Below, one piece after another: positions 51,716 to 59,844 of a stretch of 64,000 bases of DNA. Source of the DNA: an uncultured Christensenella sp. (GTDB lineage Bacteria; Bacillota; Clostridia; Christensenellales; UBA1242); the NCBI GenBank assembly GCA_910584295.1, contig CAJTYR010000001.1, positions 1-64,000 of the forward strand, read 5' to 3'. Position numbers and translations under genes: made by a program. The notes below the pieces were generated by a model. The model saw only the letters and a list, made by a program, of their open reading frames with translations. It did no database searches and was not told the DNA's origin. Within the stretch, counting starts at the first letter, position 1. Each line of letters opens with the position of its first letter.

Positions 51716-52321
51716 TTATCTTCCAAGTTCTCTTAAGACTTTCAAGATGATTTCTTCTGCTGTGATGTTTGCATCTGCCTTGCTTCTTGCAAGTCGATAT
51801 GCCTCATTTTTGTTTATCCCAAGAGAAATCAAAGTTTCAACAGCGTCATTGAGTGCAGATTCGTTATATTCACCACCAGACATAACAGAAGCAATGTCAT
51901 CAAGATTAAGTGAAGTTGTGCTGATTTTGTCTTTAAGTTCAAGACAAATTCTTTCTGCACCTTTTTTGCCAAGTCCTTTGATTTTTGAAAGAGAATTAGA
52001 GTCCTCATTGATGATTGAAACAATCAAATCTGAAAGTTTCATTCCTGACAAAATTCCGATTGCAATCTTTGGACCTATTCCAGAAACTGTGATAAGTTTT
52101 AAGAACAAGGATTTTTCCTCTTCAGAGCCAAAACCATAGAGTGTAACCCCTGTGTTTTCGCTCACTTGCATATATGTCAATATTTTAATTGTCTCACCAA
52201 CATTTGGAAGAGTTAAAAGCGTGTTGTTTGAAATAGCAAGTTCATATCCAACACCATTCACGTCCAAAATGAGAGAGTTTTCACTCTTATATTCAATTGT
52301 TCCGACCAAAAAAGCAATCAT
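51716..52321 (-). CDS. ruvA: Holliday junction protein RuvA
   Basis: A 201-residue protein that binds the four-way junction as a tetramer. Domain I is an OB fold (MIAFLVGTIEYKSENSLILD), domain II holds two helix-hairpin-helix motifs (VSGIGPKIAIGIL and IKGLGKKGAERICLEL) and domain III binds RuvB. Confidence 0.97.
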   Translation of the reverse strand: MIAFLVGTIEYKSENSLILDVNGVGYELAISNNTLLTLPNVGETIKILTYMQVSENTGVTLYGFGSEEEKSLFLKLITVSGIGPKIAIGILSGMKLSDLIVSIINEDSNSLSKIKGLGKKGAERICLELKDKISTTSLNLDDIASVMSGGEYNESALNDAVETLISLGINKNEAYRLARSKADANITAEEIILKVLRELGR

Positions 52322-52339
52322 AACTTTTGTCCTTTTATT

Positions 52340-52831
52340 TTAGAAAATTCTGTTGTCATTGAGATTTGGATTTATTTGACTGTGACAAAGTGCAACAGCC
52401 AAGGCATCTGCAGCATCATCAGGTTTTGGAATTTTTTCCAGCCCCAAAACACTTTTAACCATAAATTGCATTTGTTTCTTTTCAGCTCTTCCATTTCCGG
52501 TGAGCGCTTGTTTGATTTGCATTGGAGTATATTCAAACAATCTTTCGCAATATTTATGAGCTGTAAGAACAATCACTCCCCTTGCTTCAGCAACTGGAAT
52601 GACAGTTGTTTGATTGCGGAAGTAGAAAAGTTCTTCAATTGCCACTTCATCTGGCTTGTAGGTCTCGAAAAGCACCCTAAATGCTTCTTCTATGTGTTGA
52701 AGTCTTACTGGAAAAGTGTCTTCTTTTGGAGTTTCAATCACCCCATAATCTACCACAGCATTGTTTCTGTGAGTGTCAATTATTCCAAATCCAACAATCC
52801 CATATCCAGGGTCAATTCCCAAAATTCTCAT
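52340..52831 (-). CDS. ruvC: Holliday junction resolvase RuvC
   Basis: A 163-residue RNase H-fold nuclease. Catalytic Asp in ILGIDPGYGIVGFG at residue 6, Glu in VAIEELFYFRN near 68 and the paired acidic residues in PDDAADALAVALCH near 140 are all present. It is the first gene of ruvCAB. Confidence 0.96.
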   Translation of the reverse strand: MRILGIDPGYGIVGFGIIDTHRNNAVVDYGVIETPKEDTFPVRLQHIEEAFRVLFETYKPDEVAIEELFYFRNQTTVIPVAEARGVIVLTAHKYCERLFEYTPMQIKQALTGNGRAEKKQMQFMVKSVLGLEKIPKPDDAADALAVALCHSQINPNLNDNRIF

Positions 52832-52887
52832 AGAAATATTTTAATGTAAATAAGGGCATTTTGTCAAATAAAAACCTGTTTAAATAA

Positions 52888-52922
52888 AAATCACTTCATT
52901 ATAAAAATTGTGAAGTGATTGT
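52888..52922 (-). terminator. Terminator after the deformylase gene
   Basis: AATCACTTC (52889-52897) and GAAGTGATT (52912-52920) pair; on the minus strand the stem is followed by TTTTATTT. It separates yebC-def from ruvCAB. Confidence 0.75.
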
Positions 52923-52928
52923 TTGTTT

Positions 52929-53519
52929 TTATTTAATAGAATTTATATCAAATTTTTTTATTTTTCCATACTCAAATGGACAATCTTTTGATAAAATTTT
53001 GTATGGATGTTTATCTCTATATTCTTTTCTGTTTTTCTCATTGATTTCAACAAAAAATTTTGCCCTATCCATGTGAAGAATGCCATCTAAGTGATCGATT
53101 TCATGAGAAAGAACAGTTGCTGGAAAACCTTCAAATTTTTCTTGGTGTTTGTTGCCATTTAAATCTTGGTAAGCGACCTCAATTTCATAAGGTCTTTCAA
53201 GCACAGCCCAGAACTGCAAACAACTTTGGCAACCTTCTAAATACTCTGTTCTGCCCTTTTTTGAAAGGATGACCGGATTAACCATTGTGATGTGGTTGCT
53301 TCCGTTTTTTGTATGGTCTGATGGATCAGTATTTTTGACAAAAATAAGTCTCTTTGGGATTCCTATTTGCACTGAAGCCATTGCAAAAACAGAGTTTGCG
53401 AGAGTGTATTGCTTTAAGTTCTCAAAATCTTGCATGAGTTGTTCATCTGGAAAGACAACTTCTTTTGAAACCTGCCTTAAAAACGCCTCATCATCTTTGA
53501 TTGTCACCAATTCACTCAT
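52929..53519 (-). CDS. Divergent peptide deformylase
   Basis: A 196-residue deformylase-like protein. Motif 3 SHEIDHLDG is intact and gives two His ligands and the catalytic Glu. Motif 2 reads EGCQSCL instead of EGCLS, keeping the Cys ligand. Motif 1 reads VFAMASVQIG instead of GxGLAAPQIG, losing both Gly but keeping Gln. It may be a working deformylase of an unusual subgroup or have another substrate. The start at 53519 lies right after the yebC stop codon, with its GAGG ribosome binding site inside yebC. Confidence 0.8.
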   Translation of the reverse strand: MSELVTIKDDEAFLRQVSKEVVFPDEQLMQDFENLKQYTLANSVFAMASVQIGIPKRLIFVKNTDPSDHTKNGSNHITMVNPVILSKKGRTEYLEGCQSCLQFWAVLERPYEIEVAYQDLNGNKHQEKFEGFPATVLSHEIDHLDGILHMDRAKFFVEINEKNRKEYRDKHPYKILSKDCPFEYGKIKKFDINSIK

Positions 53520-53520
53520 A

Positions 53521-54249
53521 TTATTCCTCATCTGGCAAATTTACATTGTGATAAACTTCTTGAACATCGTCCAAGTCTTCAAGCGCATCAATCATTCTTT
53601 GGAATTTTGGAAGTTGTTCGCCATTTAAGTCAACATACATATCTGGAACGAGTTCTGTGTCAGCGGAAACAACATTATAGCCTTTTGAAGCAAGAGCATC
53701 TCTCATTTCGTTGTGTTTGTTTGGCTCTGTGATGATTTCAACGCTGTCCTCATCTTCAGCAACATCCACAGCACCAGCTTCGATTGCATCAAGCATGAGA
53801 GTTTCAACATCCTTTGTGTCAACAACCAAAACAACACCTTTACGTTTGAAAAGATATGACACACAGCCAAGAGAGCCAAGTGCTCCGCCATGTTTATCGA
53901 AAGCATGTCTGACATCACCAGCAGTTCGGTTTTTGTTGTCTGTCAAACATTCAACGATGACAGCAGAACCGCCAACACCATAGCCTTCATAAGTTTGAGC
54001 TTCATAGTTTACGCCACCAAGTTCGCCAGATGCTTTTTTAATTGATCTTTCAATATTATCATTTGGCATGTTGTTGTCTTTTGCTTTTTGAATAATATCT
54101 TTAAGTTTGCTGTTGACATTTGGGTCTGGACCACCTGCCTTAACACAAACAGCAAGTTCTCTTCCAATTTTTGTGAATATTTTGCCTCTTGCAGCATCAG
54201 TTTTGCCTTTTTTTGCCTGAATGTTATGCCATTTTGAATGTCCTGACAT
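53521..54249 (-). CDS. yebC: YebC/TACO1 family protein
   Basis: A 242-residue protein of normal length with the N-terminal MSGHSKWHNIQAKKG and KAGGPDPNVNSKL motifs. YebC proteins are DNA-binding regulators or, as shown more recently for some, factors that help ribosomes through difficult sequences. Here it precedes a deformylase gene, which favours a translational role (inference). Confidence 0.95.
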   Translation of the reverse strand: MSGHSKWHNIQAKKGKTDAARGKIFTKIGRELAVCVKAGGPDPNVNSKLKDIIQKAKDNNMPNDNIERSIKKASGELGGVNYEAQTYEGYGVGGSAVIVECLTDNKNRTAGDVRHAFDKHGGALGSLGCVSYLFKRKGVVLVVDTKDVETLMLDAIEAGAVDVAEDEDSVEIITEPNKHNEMRDALASKGYNVVSADTELVPDMYVDLNGEQLPKFQRMIDALEDLDDVQEVYHNVNLPDEE

Positions 54250-54347
54250 TTTTCTTTCTCCTTCTAGTTTAATTTACTTATATATGATAATATAATATAT
54301 GACATTTTGTCAAACGCTTAATTAAAGTTATATAATTTTATCAAAAC

Positions 54348-54374
54348 AAAAGGAAGCACTTAAATCTTCCTTTT
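54348..54374 (-). terminator. Terminator overlapping the methyltransferase stop codon
   Basis: AAAAGGAAG and CTTCCTTTT flank a nine-base loop; the minus-strand side continues GTTTTG. Confidence 0.65.
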
Positions 54375-55103
54375 ATTTATCTCATACATTACGATTGAAC
54401 CTGAAACGCCTGCATTAAGACTTTCAATACCCTCTTTCATTGGAATCTTAACTTTGCGTTCGCATATTTTTTCAATTTCTTCGCAAACGCCATTCCCCTC
54501 ATTGCCTACCACAACGCCAATCAAGTTGTCACACTGAAAATCAAAGATATTTTCTCCATCCATGTCGGTCATAAGAAGCTTAAGCTTATTTTTCTTAGCA
54601 AAAGAAATAAATTCTGCCTTTGTCATCTCATAAACTTTGCTGTCAAACACCGCTCCTACAGAACTTCTGATAAGTTTCTCATTCTGTTTTTTGACAGAAT
54701 CAAGCAAAAAGATATATTCAAATCCACAAGCCTTGGCTGTTCGAATGAGAGTTCCAACATTCCCTGGGTCTTGCAAGCCATCCAAAACCAAAAAGTTTGT
54801 TTTTGGGGTTTCCACAACATATTGTGAAAGGTATGCAATGCATAATACTTTTTGTGGTGTTTTTGTTCCAGAAAGCATCTCTATGCTTCGAGCATCAGTG
54901 TGATATGATTGAATGTTTTTGCAATCGATTTCCAATTTTGAAAATTCAACATCAGAAAGACTTGTCAAAAGATATTCAGGTCTTATTGTTTTGTTTTTAA
55001 GTGCATCGCGAATGATTTTCACATTATCTAAAAAAAGCAAAGCTTTATTTTCATGCTTTTGCTTTTTTAAGTTTGATATAAAGTTCTTACTGGCATTTTC
55101 CAT
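54360..55103 (-). CDS. TrmH/SpoU family RNA 2'-O-methyltransferase
   Basis: A 247-residue enzyme with an N-terminal substrate-binding domain and a C-terminal knotted SPOUT domain. Motif 1 is in LDGLQDPGNVGTLIRTA near residue 108, motif 2 in VVVGNEGNGV near 195, and motif 3 IPMKEGIESLNAGVSGSIVMYE reads SLNAGVSGS in place of the more usual SLNVSVAAG. It probably methylates ribose in 23S rRNA. The position beside rplT-rpmI-infC is common in Firmicutes. Confidence 0.9.
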   Translation of the reverse strand: MENASKNFISNLKKQKHENKALLFLDNVKIIRDALKNKTIRPEYLLTSLSDVEFSKLEIDCKNIQSYHTDARSIEMLSGTKTPQKVLCIAYLSQYVVETPKTNFLVLDGLQDPGNVGTLIRTAKACGFEYIFLLDSVKKQNEKLIRSSVGAVFDSKVYEMTKAEFISFAKKNKLKLLMTDMDGENIFDFQCDNLIGVVVGNEGNGVCEEIEKICERKVKIPMKEGIESLNAGVSGSIVMYEINKRKI

Positions 55104-55171
55104 GCTTTAATCCCCTATAATCTTATGAGATTTCAAATGTAAAATTTCATTTTAGAGTCACACATAGTGTG

Positions 55172-55519
55172 TTATGCTTTTTTTGCAACTTCAACAAGGT
55201 TTGAGAATGCTGCAGGTTCTCTCACTGCCATGTCAGCCAAAACCTTTCTGTTGAGAGAAACATTTGCTTTCTTAAGTCCACTGATAAATCTGCTGTATGA
55301 AATGTTGTTGAGTCTGCAAGCAGCATTGATTCTTGTGATCCAAAGTGCCCTAAAGTCTCTTTTCTTTTGTTTTCTTCCAATATAAGCATATTGACCACTC
55401 TTCATAACTTGTTCTCTTGCAGTTCTGTAGAGTTTGCTCTTTGCTCCAAAGTAACCTTTGGCTTGTTTCAAAATTTTTCTACGCTTTTTTGCTGCGTTTA
55501 CGCCTCTTTTAATTCTCAT
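55172..55519 (-). CDS. rplT: Ribosomal protein L20
   Basis: A 115-residue basic protein of standard length beginning MRIKRGVNAAKKRRKILKQA. It binds 23S rRNA early in assembly and in Firmicutes represses its own operon by binding the leader in front of infC. Confidence 0.98.
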   Translation of the reverse strand: MRIKRGVNAAKKRRKILKQAKGYFGAKSKLYRTAREQVMKSGQYAYIGRKQKKRDFRALWITRINAACRLNNISYSRFISGLKKANVSLNRKVLADMAVREPAAFSNLVEVAKKA

Positions 55520-55533
55520 AGTTCCCTCCTAAA

Positions 55534-55728
55534 TTACTTGCAAAGCAAAGTCTTGATATTGGCTTGGTTTTTTCCAGCAATATAAGATCCTTTTCTCAAT
55601 TTTCTTTTTCTTGATTGTGATTTTGTTGTCAAGAAGTGACCTTTGTTTGGTCTAGCAAACTTAACTTTTCCTGTTCCAGTGAGTGAAAATCTTTTTTTAG
55701 CACCACTGTGTGTTTTCATTTTAGGCAT
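55534..55728 (-). CDS. rpmI: Ribosomal protein L35
   Basis: A 64-residue basic protein starting MPKMKTHSGAKKRFSLTGTG, the standard L35 sequence. Second gene of infC-rpmI-rplT. Confidence 0.98.
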   Translation of the reverse strand: MPKMKTHSGAKKRFSLTGTGKVKFARPNKGHFLTTKSQSRKRKLRKGSYIAGKNQANIKTLLCK

Positions 55729-55744
55729 TTTTCCTGTTCTCCTT

Positions 55745-56260
55745 TTATTTTACTTTTTTTGGATTGATTACGACTGAAACATTTCTTCCCATGATCACTG
55801 GATCTTTCTCAATAAATCCATAATCAGCAAGTTCTGTAACAAACTTTTTAACAGTTTCAACGGCATTTTGTGAATATGCTTGCTCTCTTCCTCTCATACG
55901 CAAAGAAACTTTGACTTTGTCGCCTTCTTGCAGGATTTTTTGAGCGTTTTTAAGCTTGAAACTCACATGATAGTCATCAATACGCATAGAAAGTTGAATT
56001 TCCTTAATTTCGCTTATTTTTTGGTTTTTGCGAAGTTCCTTTTCTTTCTTTACAGCATCAAACTTATATTTACCATAGTCCATAAGTTTGCAAACCGGTG
56101 GATTTCCGTTTGGGTTCATCATAACAAGGTCAACTCCGTCCTTGTCTGCAATTCCTTGTGCTGCATCTTTTGAAAGCACCCCAAGTTGTTCTCCTTCCTG
56201 TCCGATGAGTCTGACTTCTTTTGCTGTGATTTGATTGTTGATCAATAATTCCTTGAAAAT
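55745..56260 (-). CDS. infC: Translation initiation factor IF-3
   Basis: A 171-residue factor that prevents subunit joining and checks the start codon. The N-domain has ITAKEVRLIGQEGEQLGVLS, and the C-domain starts near IKEIQLSMRIDDYHV. I place the start at an ATT codon (56260-56258), nine bases after GGAG on the minus strand; the TTG at 56245 has no ribosome binding site at a proper distance. Non-canonical AUU/AUA starts are known for infC and allow IF-3 to control itself. Confidence 0.93.
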   Translation of the reverse strand: MFKELLINNQITAKEVRLIGQEGEQLGVLSKDAAQGIADKDGVDLVMMNPNGNPPVCKLMDYGKYKFDAVKKEKELRKNQKISEIKEIQLSMRIDDYHVSFKLKNAQKILQEGDKVKVSLRMRGREQAYSQNAVETVKKFVTELADYGFIEKDPVIMGRNVSVVINPKKVK

Positions 56261-56282
56261 GGTCGTAATCTCCTTTTATACA

Positions 56283-56415
56283 AAAATGGTAGGACGTAAA
56301 AATCCTACCATACAAAAATAAAGAATAATATATTCAAAATTTTTGACCATATCAAAGCAAAATTCGATAGGTGAGAAGGAGGACTTCTACTTTCTTACTG
56401 GCTTATAATAGCATA
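56283..56415 (-). promoter_or_regulatory. L20-type leader with attenuator
   Basis: Read on the minus strand, the infC leader contains GTAGAAGTCCTCCTTCTCACC in the form expected of Firmicutes L20 leaders, then a hairpin TGGTAGGA...TCCTACCA followed by TTTTTGT, a factor-independent terminator. In Bacillus, excess L20 binds such a leader and favours termination. The upstream part is partly matched only by eye. Confidence 0.7.
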
Positions 56416-56430
56416 CTAACATCAAAAATG

Positions 56431-57012
56431 TCAACGTTTTTTTTGATTTTTTTCCTTATTTTCTTTCTTTTTGTCACTTTTTCTTTTTTTTAAAAGATTT
56501 TTTGGTGAAAAATCTAATATACTTGCGGTCTTGATAACAACTTTTTCAGCATTTGAAACAGCATAACTTTTGAAAATTGCTTTACAAAAGATTGTCAACC
56601 CAGCAATAAGTGAACTTATCAGGCATGTCACAATGAAATAAACATTTGGTTCAGTTATATTCATTGAAAGCACCAGACTTACACCACCCGCACCACTTAA
56701 TATTCCGCAAATATCTCCCACCACATCTCCGCAAAAAGATGAGATTTTTTCTGTGTTTTGAACAAGTTTTGTGGCTGTATCAAACGCTTTATGCTTTTCA
56801 TATTCCTTTAAATTTTGAAGTTCGGCAGAAGTTACCGCAACGCCAATCATATCAAACAGCGTGCTGAGTGCAACAAAAAAAACAATGATGAAGATTGACA
56901 TAATTACAGATAGATGAGGAAAAAGGCTCTGCGAAATTACACTGAAAACTATTGAAAGACATATTGACAAAATAAATGTTTTAAATGCCCAACGAAAGCG
57001 GTTTTGTTTCAT
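56431..57012 (-). CDS. Membrane protein, CNNM/DUF21-like clostridial family
   Basis: A 193-residue protein with four hydrophobic segments and a Lys-rich tail. ALSTLFDMIGVAVTSAE near residue 50 resembles the DUF21 membrane segment of CorB/CNNM ion transporters, and SSFCGDVVGDICGILSG near residue 90 is a conserved clostridial motif. There are no CBS domains, so it is a minimal form. Transport function is not shown. Confidence 0.65.
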   Translation of the reverse strand: MKQNRFRWAFKTFILSICLSIVFSVISQSLFPHLSVIMSIFIIVFFVALSTLFDMIGVAVTSAELQNLKEYEKHKAFDTATKLVQNTEKISSFCGDVVGDICGILSGAGGVSLVLSMNITEPNVYFIVTCLISSLIAGLTIFCKAIFKSYAVSNAEKVVIKTASILDFSPKNLLKKRKSDKKKENKEKNQKKR

Positions 57013-57047
57013 AATTTAATATATTTTTCTTTGGACAATTTTAGGAC

Positions 57048-57073
57048 AAAAAAGAGGCAAATTTGCCTCTTTT
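57048..57073. terminator. Bidirectional terminator
   Basis: AAAAAGAGGCAAA and TTTGCCTCTTTTT form an uninterrupted palindrome at the end of the 889-codon orphan gene. Confidence 0.75.
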
Positions 57074-59730
57074 TATTTTCCTTCATCTTTAAATTTGACT
57101 GGCAAAATTGCCTTTTCATCCTTTTCACTGAAAAAGGTTTCAGAGTTTGTGTAATTTATTATGCTGACATCTTTCAAATCTTTGTCTCTTACCAAACCTA
57201 CGCCCAAAGCCTCAATTTGTTGTGTATTTTCTTCAACCTCTGGCTCAGCCATGAATACAGCAATTTTACTTTCTGCATATGGGAAGAGAAGAAGTCCTGC
57301 TTTTGTGTGAAGCATGTCACCAACACAATCATATTCATCCATGAGGTTTCCCAGATGTTTTTTTGAAAGGACTTTCTTCACTTTTTGATTTAAGAAGTGG
57401 AGTTCACTATAAACATTGCGCATTGCAATCAAACCATCTTTTGCAACGGCATTTGAACTTCTGAGTTGAGAAACCACTTTATGCGTATCTCTTCCATACA
57501 TTTCAAATTTAGAAGATGGACACATTTCCATAAATTTGTTCATATCTGTTTTGATTTTTCCATAGAGGTCAACAATATTGCTTTTTGCTTGATTGCCTTC
57601 AATAAGACCGCTTAGAACAAGTGGCGTTTTCAGATTTTCAGCAATGCCATAGAATGAGTTCATTATAAACGCTCTCATTCTTGTTGCATATAAATTATAT
57701 CTAAAATCAATTTGTTGACTTCCGAAAGTGTCTATTGCCATTGAATAAAGTGTGTTTTCTTCCGCATTTGCAACAATAGATTGAACATAGTCTCTTAAAA
57801 ATTGACAATATGCCAATTGAGTTTGAGAAACAGTCATTCCAATCAAGAGAAGAGTGCAGTTGTGATCTTTTTCAAACCAATCTTCTTCATAATAAAAATC
57901 ACCATTTTTGTCTGGAGTCGTGTTTGAAGGCAAGCCAATTGATTTGAAAATCTTTTTACATTCCCAATTTACATATCTTTGAATTGTGGTCGTCACATCT
58001 TCAACCTTATCAAATAAAGGTGTGAATTTTTTCATTAATTTTCTTAAATCTTCACATGCAGAAAGATATTGAACAGCACTTCGATCTGAAACATCTTTTG
58101 AGAAATCTTCAAGTTTTGAAGTTTCAGCAAAAATTGGATAAAGTTGTCCGCAAAGTGTTTTTGCATCATAGCAAGCTTTAAGATATATGTTGTTGAGATG
58201 TCTCATTTTGCTGATTTCAAATCGTCGCTCAGCAAAGCCTTTTCCTTCTTTTGCATCAATAATTGCTTCAATTCTCAAAACGACCTCATCAAATGAGTTT
58301 TTACATTTTGATGTGTCAAAGTCATTTTGAATTCGATCAAATAGTTCTTGCATGTATTCTTGTTCTTCTTGCTCTTCTTCTGAAAGTTGAACAACCCCAT
58401 CAACAATTTTGCGAATTTTTCTTGCTTCAAAGGTGATCTTCACATTTTCAAACAAGCTGTTTACAGTTTTTTGATCCGAGTTGCTTAATGATCTTTCAAC
58501 ATCAACACTTTTTGGCATACTTTCAAGATCTGCTCGCACCCTTCTTGGAGTGACTGTTCTTCCTGTCTTTTTTGAAGGACCTGAAGGTAATTGATCTTCT
58601 TGAAGTAAGTTAAGCGCCCTTGCTGTATGCTCAATGAAAAATTTACGAAGGAAGGTGTTATTTTCATAGTCATATTGAGTGAGTCTTGCCAAAAGCCCGT
58701 CTAAAATTCGAGGTTCAATTGAAAGCACATTGAAATCTGTGAAAGTTTCGAATGCATTTTTTGCACCAAGATATTTAACAAGAACATTTTTTGTGTCTGA
58801 AAATTTTTCAAGATTTTCTTTTGTAAGACCAGTAATTGATGAGATTTTGTCAATATTAAATGTTGCATTGTGAGCATATGAAACTGCAAACGCTTCAAAC
58901 GCATCGCCTTGAGGAAAGAGAATTGGATTTTCTCTTTTAAGTTCAACCAAGTTTTGATAGATACATTTTTCAAAGTTGTTTATTTTTGCTTGGTCGCAAA
59001 GAAGAATTGATGGTGATTTTGAAATCCTGACAACCAGTTCAGCTTCTGTCATTGGTGGCACAAAATTTGATTTTAAAAATGCGATGTTTGAAGCAAGTTT
59101 TTCACTTGGATAAGTGAGTATTGTTCCACATCTTTTGATCATATCTGAAACATTTGCACAGAAAGTCCCACTTTCTTTGTCATAAGAAAAACGATCTAAA
59201 ATCGACACAACCTCTTTGACATTTTCTTCGCTTACATGACAAATTACTGAAGCACAGTTTTCAATCAACGCTTTGAAATCTTCGTCATTTAAAAGTTTGG
59301 AAGTTTTTCCTGTGATTGGATTTTCATATTCCATCTGAGTAAGAGTGTTGTATGTGTTTTTATAGATTTGTGCAGTCAAACCACGAAGATTTTCCATTGT
59401 TGCAATTTTAACTGGATCAATTTTTTGCTTTTGTGCGAAATCCATTGCAACAAAAAAGTTGTCTTTGATTTTCTCTTTATTTGCAAGATACATCTTTATG
59501 CATCTGTCAAGAACAGTTCTCCCAGCCCTTGAGCGTTCAACACTGTAAACTGTTTGGTTGTATTTTTCAAATTTAAGAAAAAAGTCAGAAAGAGTCAGGA
59601 TAACTTCTTCATCTTTTTCATCCAAAATTCTTTCTATATATTTTTTGATATCTTTGTCAGTAAGCATGAAAGCCTTTTTAAAAACTCTGTCAAGTTCAAC
59701 GCTTATCAATTCTTTAAGTTCTTTGTCCAT
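57073..59730 (-). CDS. Large orphan protein of unknown function
   Basis: An 885-residue, almost wholly helical, soluble protein (start at 59730 after GGAG; an ATG four codons upstream is less well placed). There is no signal peptide and no membrane segment. Residues about 205-330 contain successive helical units of the kind ILTYPSEKLASNIAFLKSNF and SPSILLCDQAKINNFEKC, which look superficially like mTERF repeats. A charged linker follows near residue 405 (SGPSKKTGRTVTPRRVR). The C-terminal third has no recognisable motif. It sits between proS and a membrane protein in its own unit. Function unknown. Confidence 0.75.
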   Translation of the reverse strand: MDKELKELISVELDRVFKKAFMLTDKDIKKYIERILDEKDEEVILTLSDFFLKFEKYNQTVYSVERSRAGRTVLDRCIKMYLANKEKIKDNFFVAMDFAQKQKIDPVKIATMENLRGLTAQIYKNTYNTLTQMEYENPITGKTSKLLNDEDFKALIENCASVICHVSEENVKEVVSILDRFSYDKESGTFCANVSDMIKRCGTILTYPSEKLASNIAFLKSNFVPPMTEAELVVRISKSPSILLCDQAKINNFEKCIYQNLVELKRENPILFPQGDAFEAFAVSYAHNATFNIDKISSITGLTKENLEKFSDTKNVLVKYLGAKNAFETFTDFNVLSIEPRILDGLLARLTQYDYENNTFLRKFFIEHTARALNLLQEDQLPSGPSKKTGRTVTPRRVRADLESMPKSVDVERSLSNSDQKTVNSLFENVKITFEARKIRKIVDGVVQLSEEEQEEQEYMQELFDRIQNDFDTSKCKNSFDEVVLRIEAIIDAKEGKGFAERRFEISKMRHLNNIYLKACYDAKTLCGQLYPIFAETSKLEDFSKDVSDRSAVQYLSACEDLRKLMKKFTPLFDKVEDVTTTIQRYVNWECKKIFKSIGLPSNTTPDKNGDFYYEEDWFEKDHNCTLLLIGMTVSQTQLAYCQFLRDYVQSIVANAEENTLYSMAIDTFGSQQIDFRYNLYATRMRAFIMNSFYGIAENLKTPLVLSGLIEGNQAKSNIVDLYGKIKTDMNKFMEMCPSSKFEMYGRDTHKVVSQLRSSNAVAKDGLIAMRNVYSELHFLNQKVKKVLSKKHLGNLMDEYDCVGDMLHTKAGLLLFPYAESKIAVFMAEPEVEENTQQIEALGVGLVRDKDLKDVSIINYTNSETFFSEKDEKAILPVKFKDEGK

Positions 59731-59818
59731 TATCTTCTCCATAAATTATATGTACCTTGAAATTATAAAGTAAAAACAATGCAAAGTCAATACCTAATTT
59801 AAATTATATATAATATAA

Positions 59819-59841
59819 AAAGGAGCTTTGTTAAGCTCCAA
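59819..59841 (-). terminator. Terminator after proS
   Basis: AAGGAGCTT and AAGCTCC pair around TGTT; on the minus strand the stem runs into TTTTTATA. Confidence 0.8.
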
Positions 59842-59844
59842 ATT

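Noticed and set aside
57073..59730. Phage tape-measure or SMC-like protein
   Set aside because: It has no long heptad coiled coil, no membrane segments and no Walker motifs, and no phage genes surround it.
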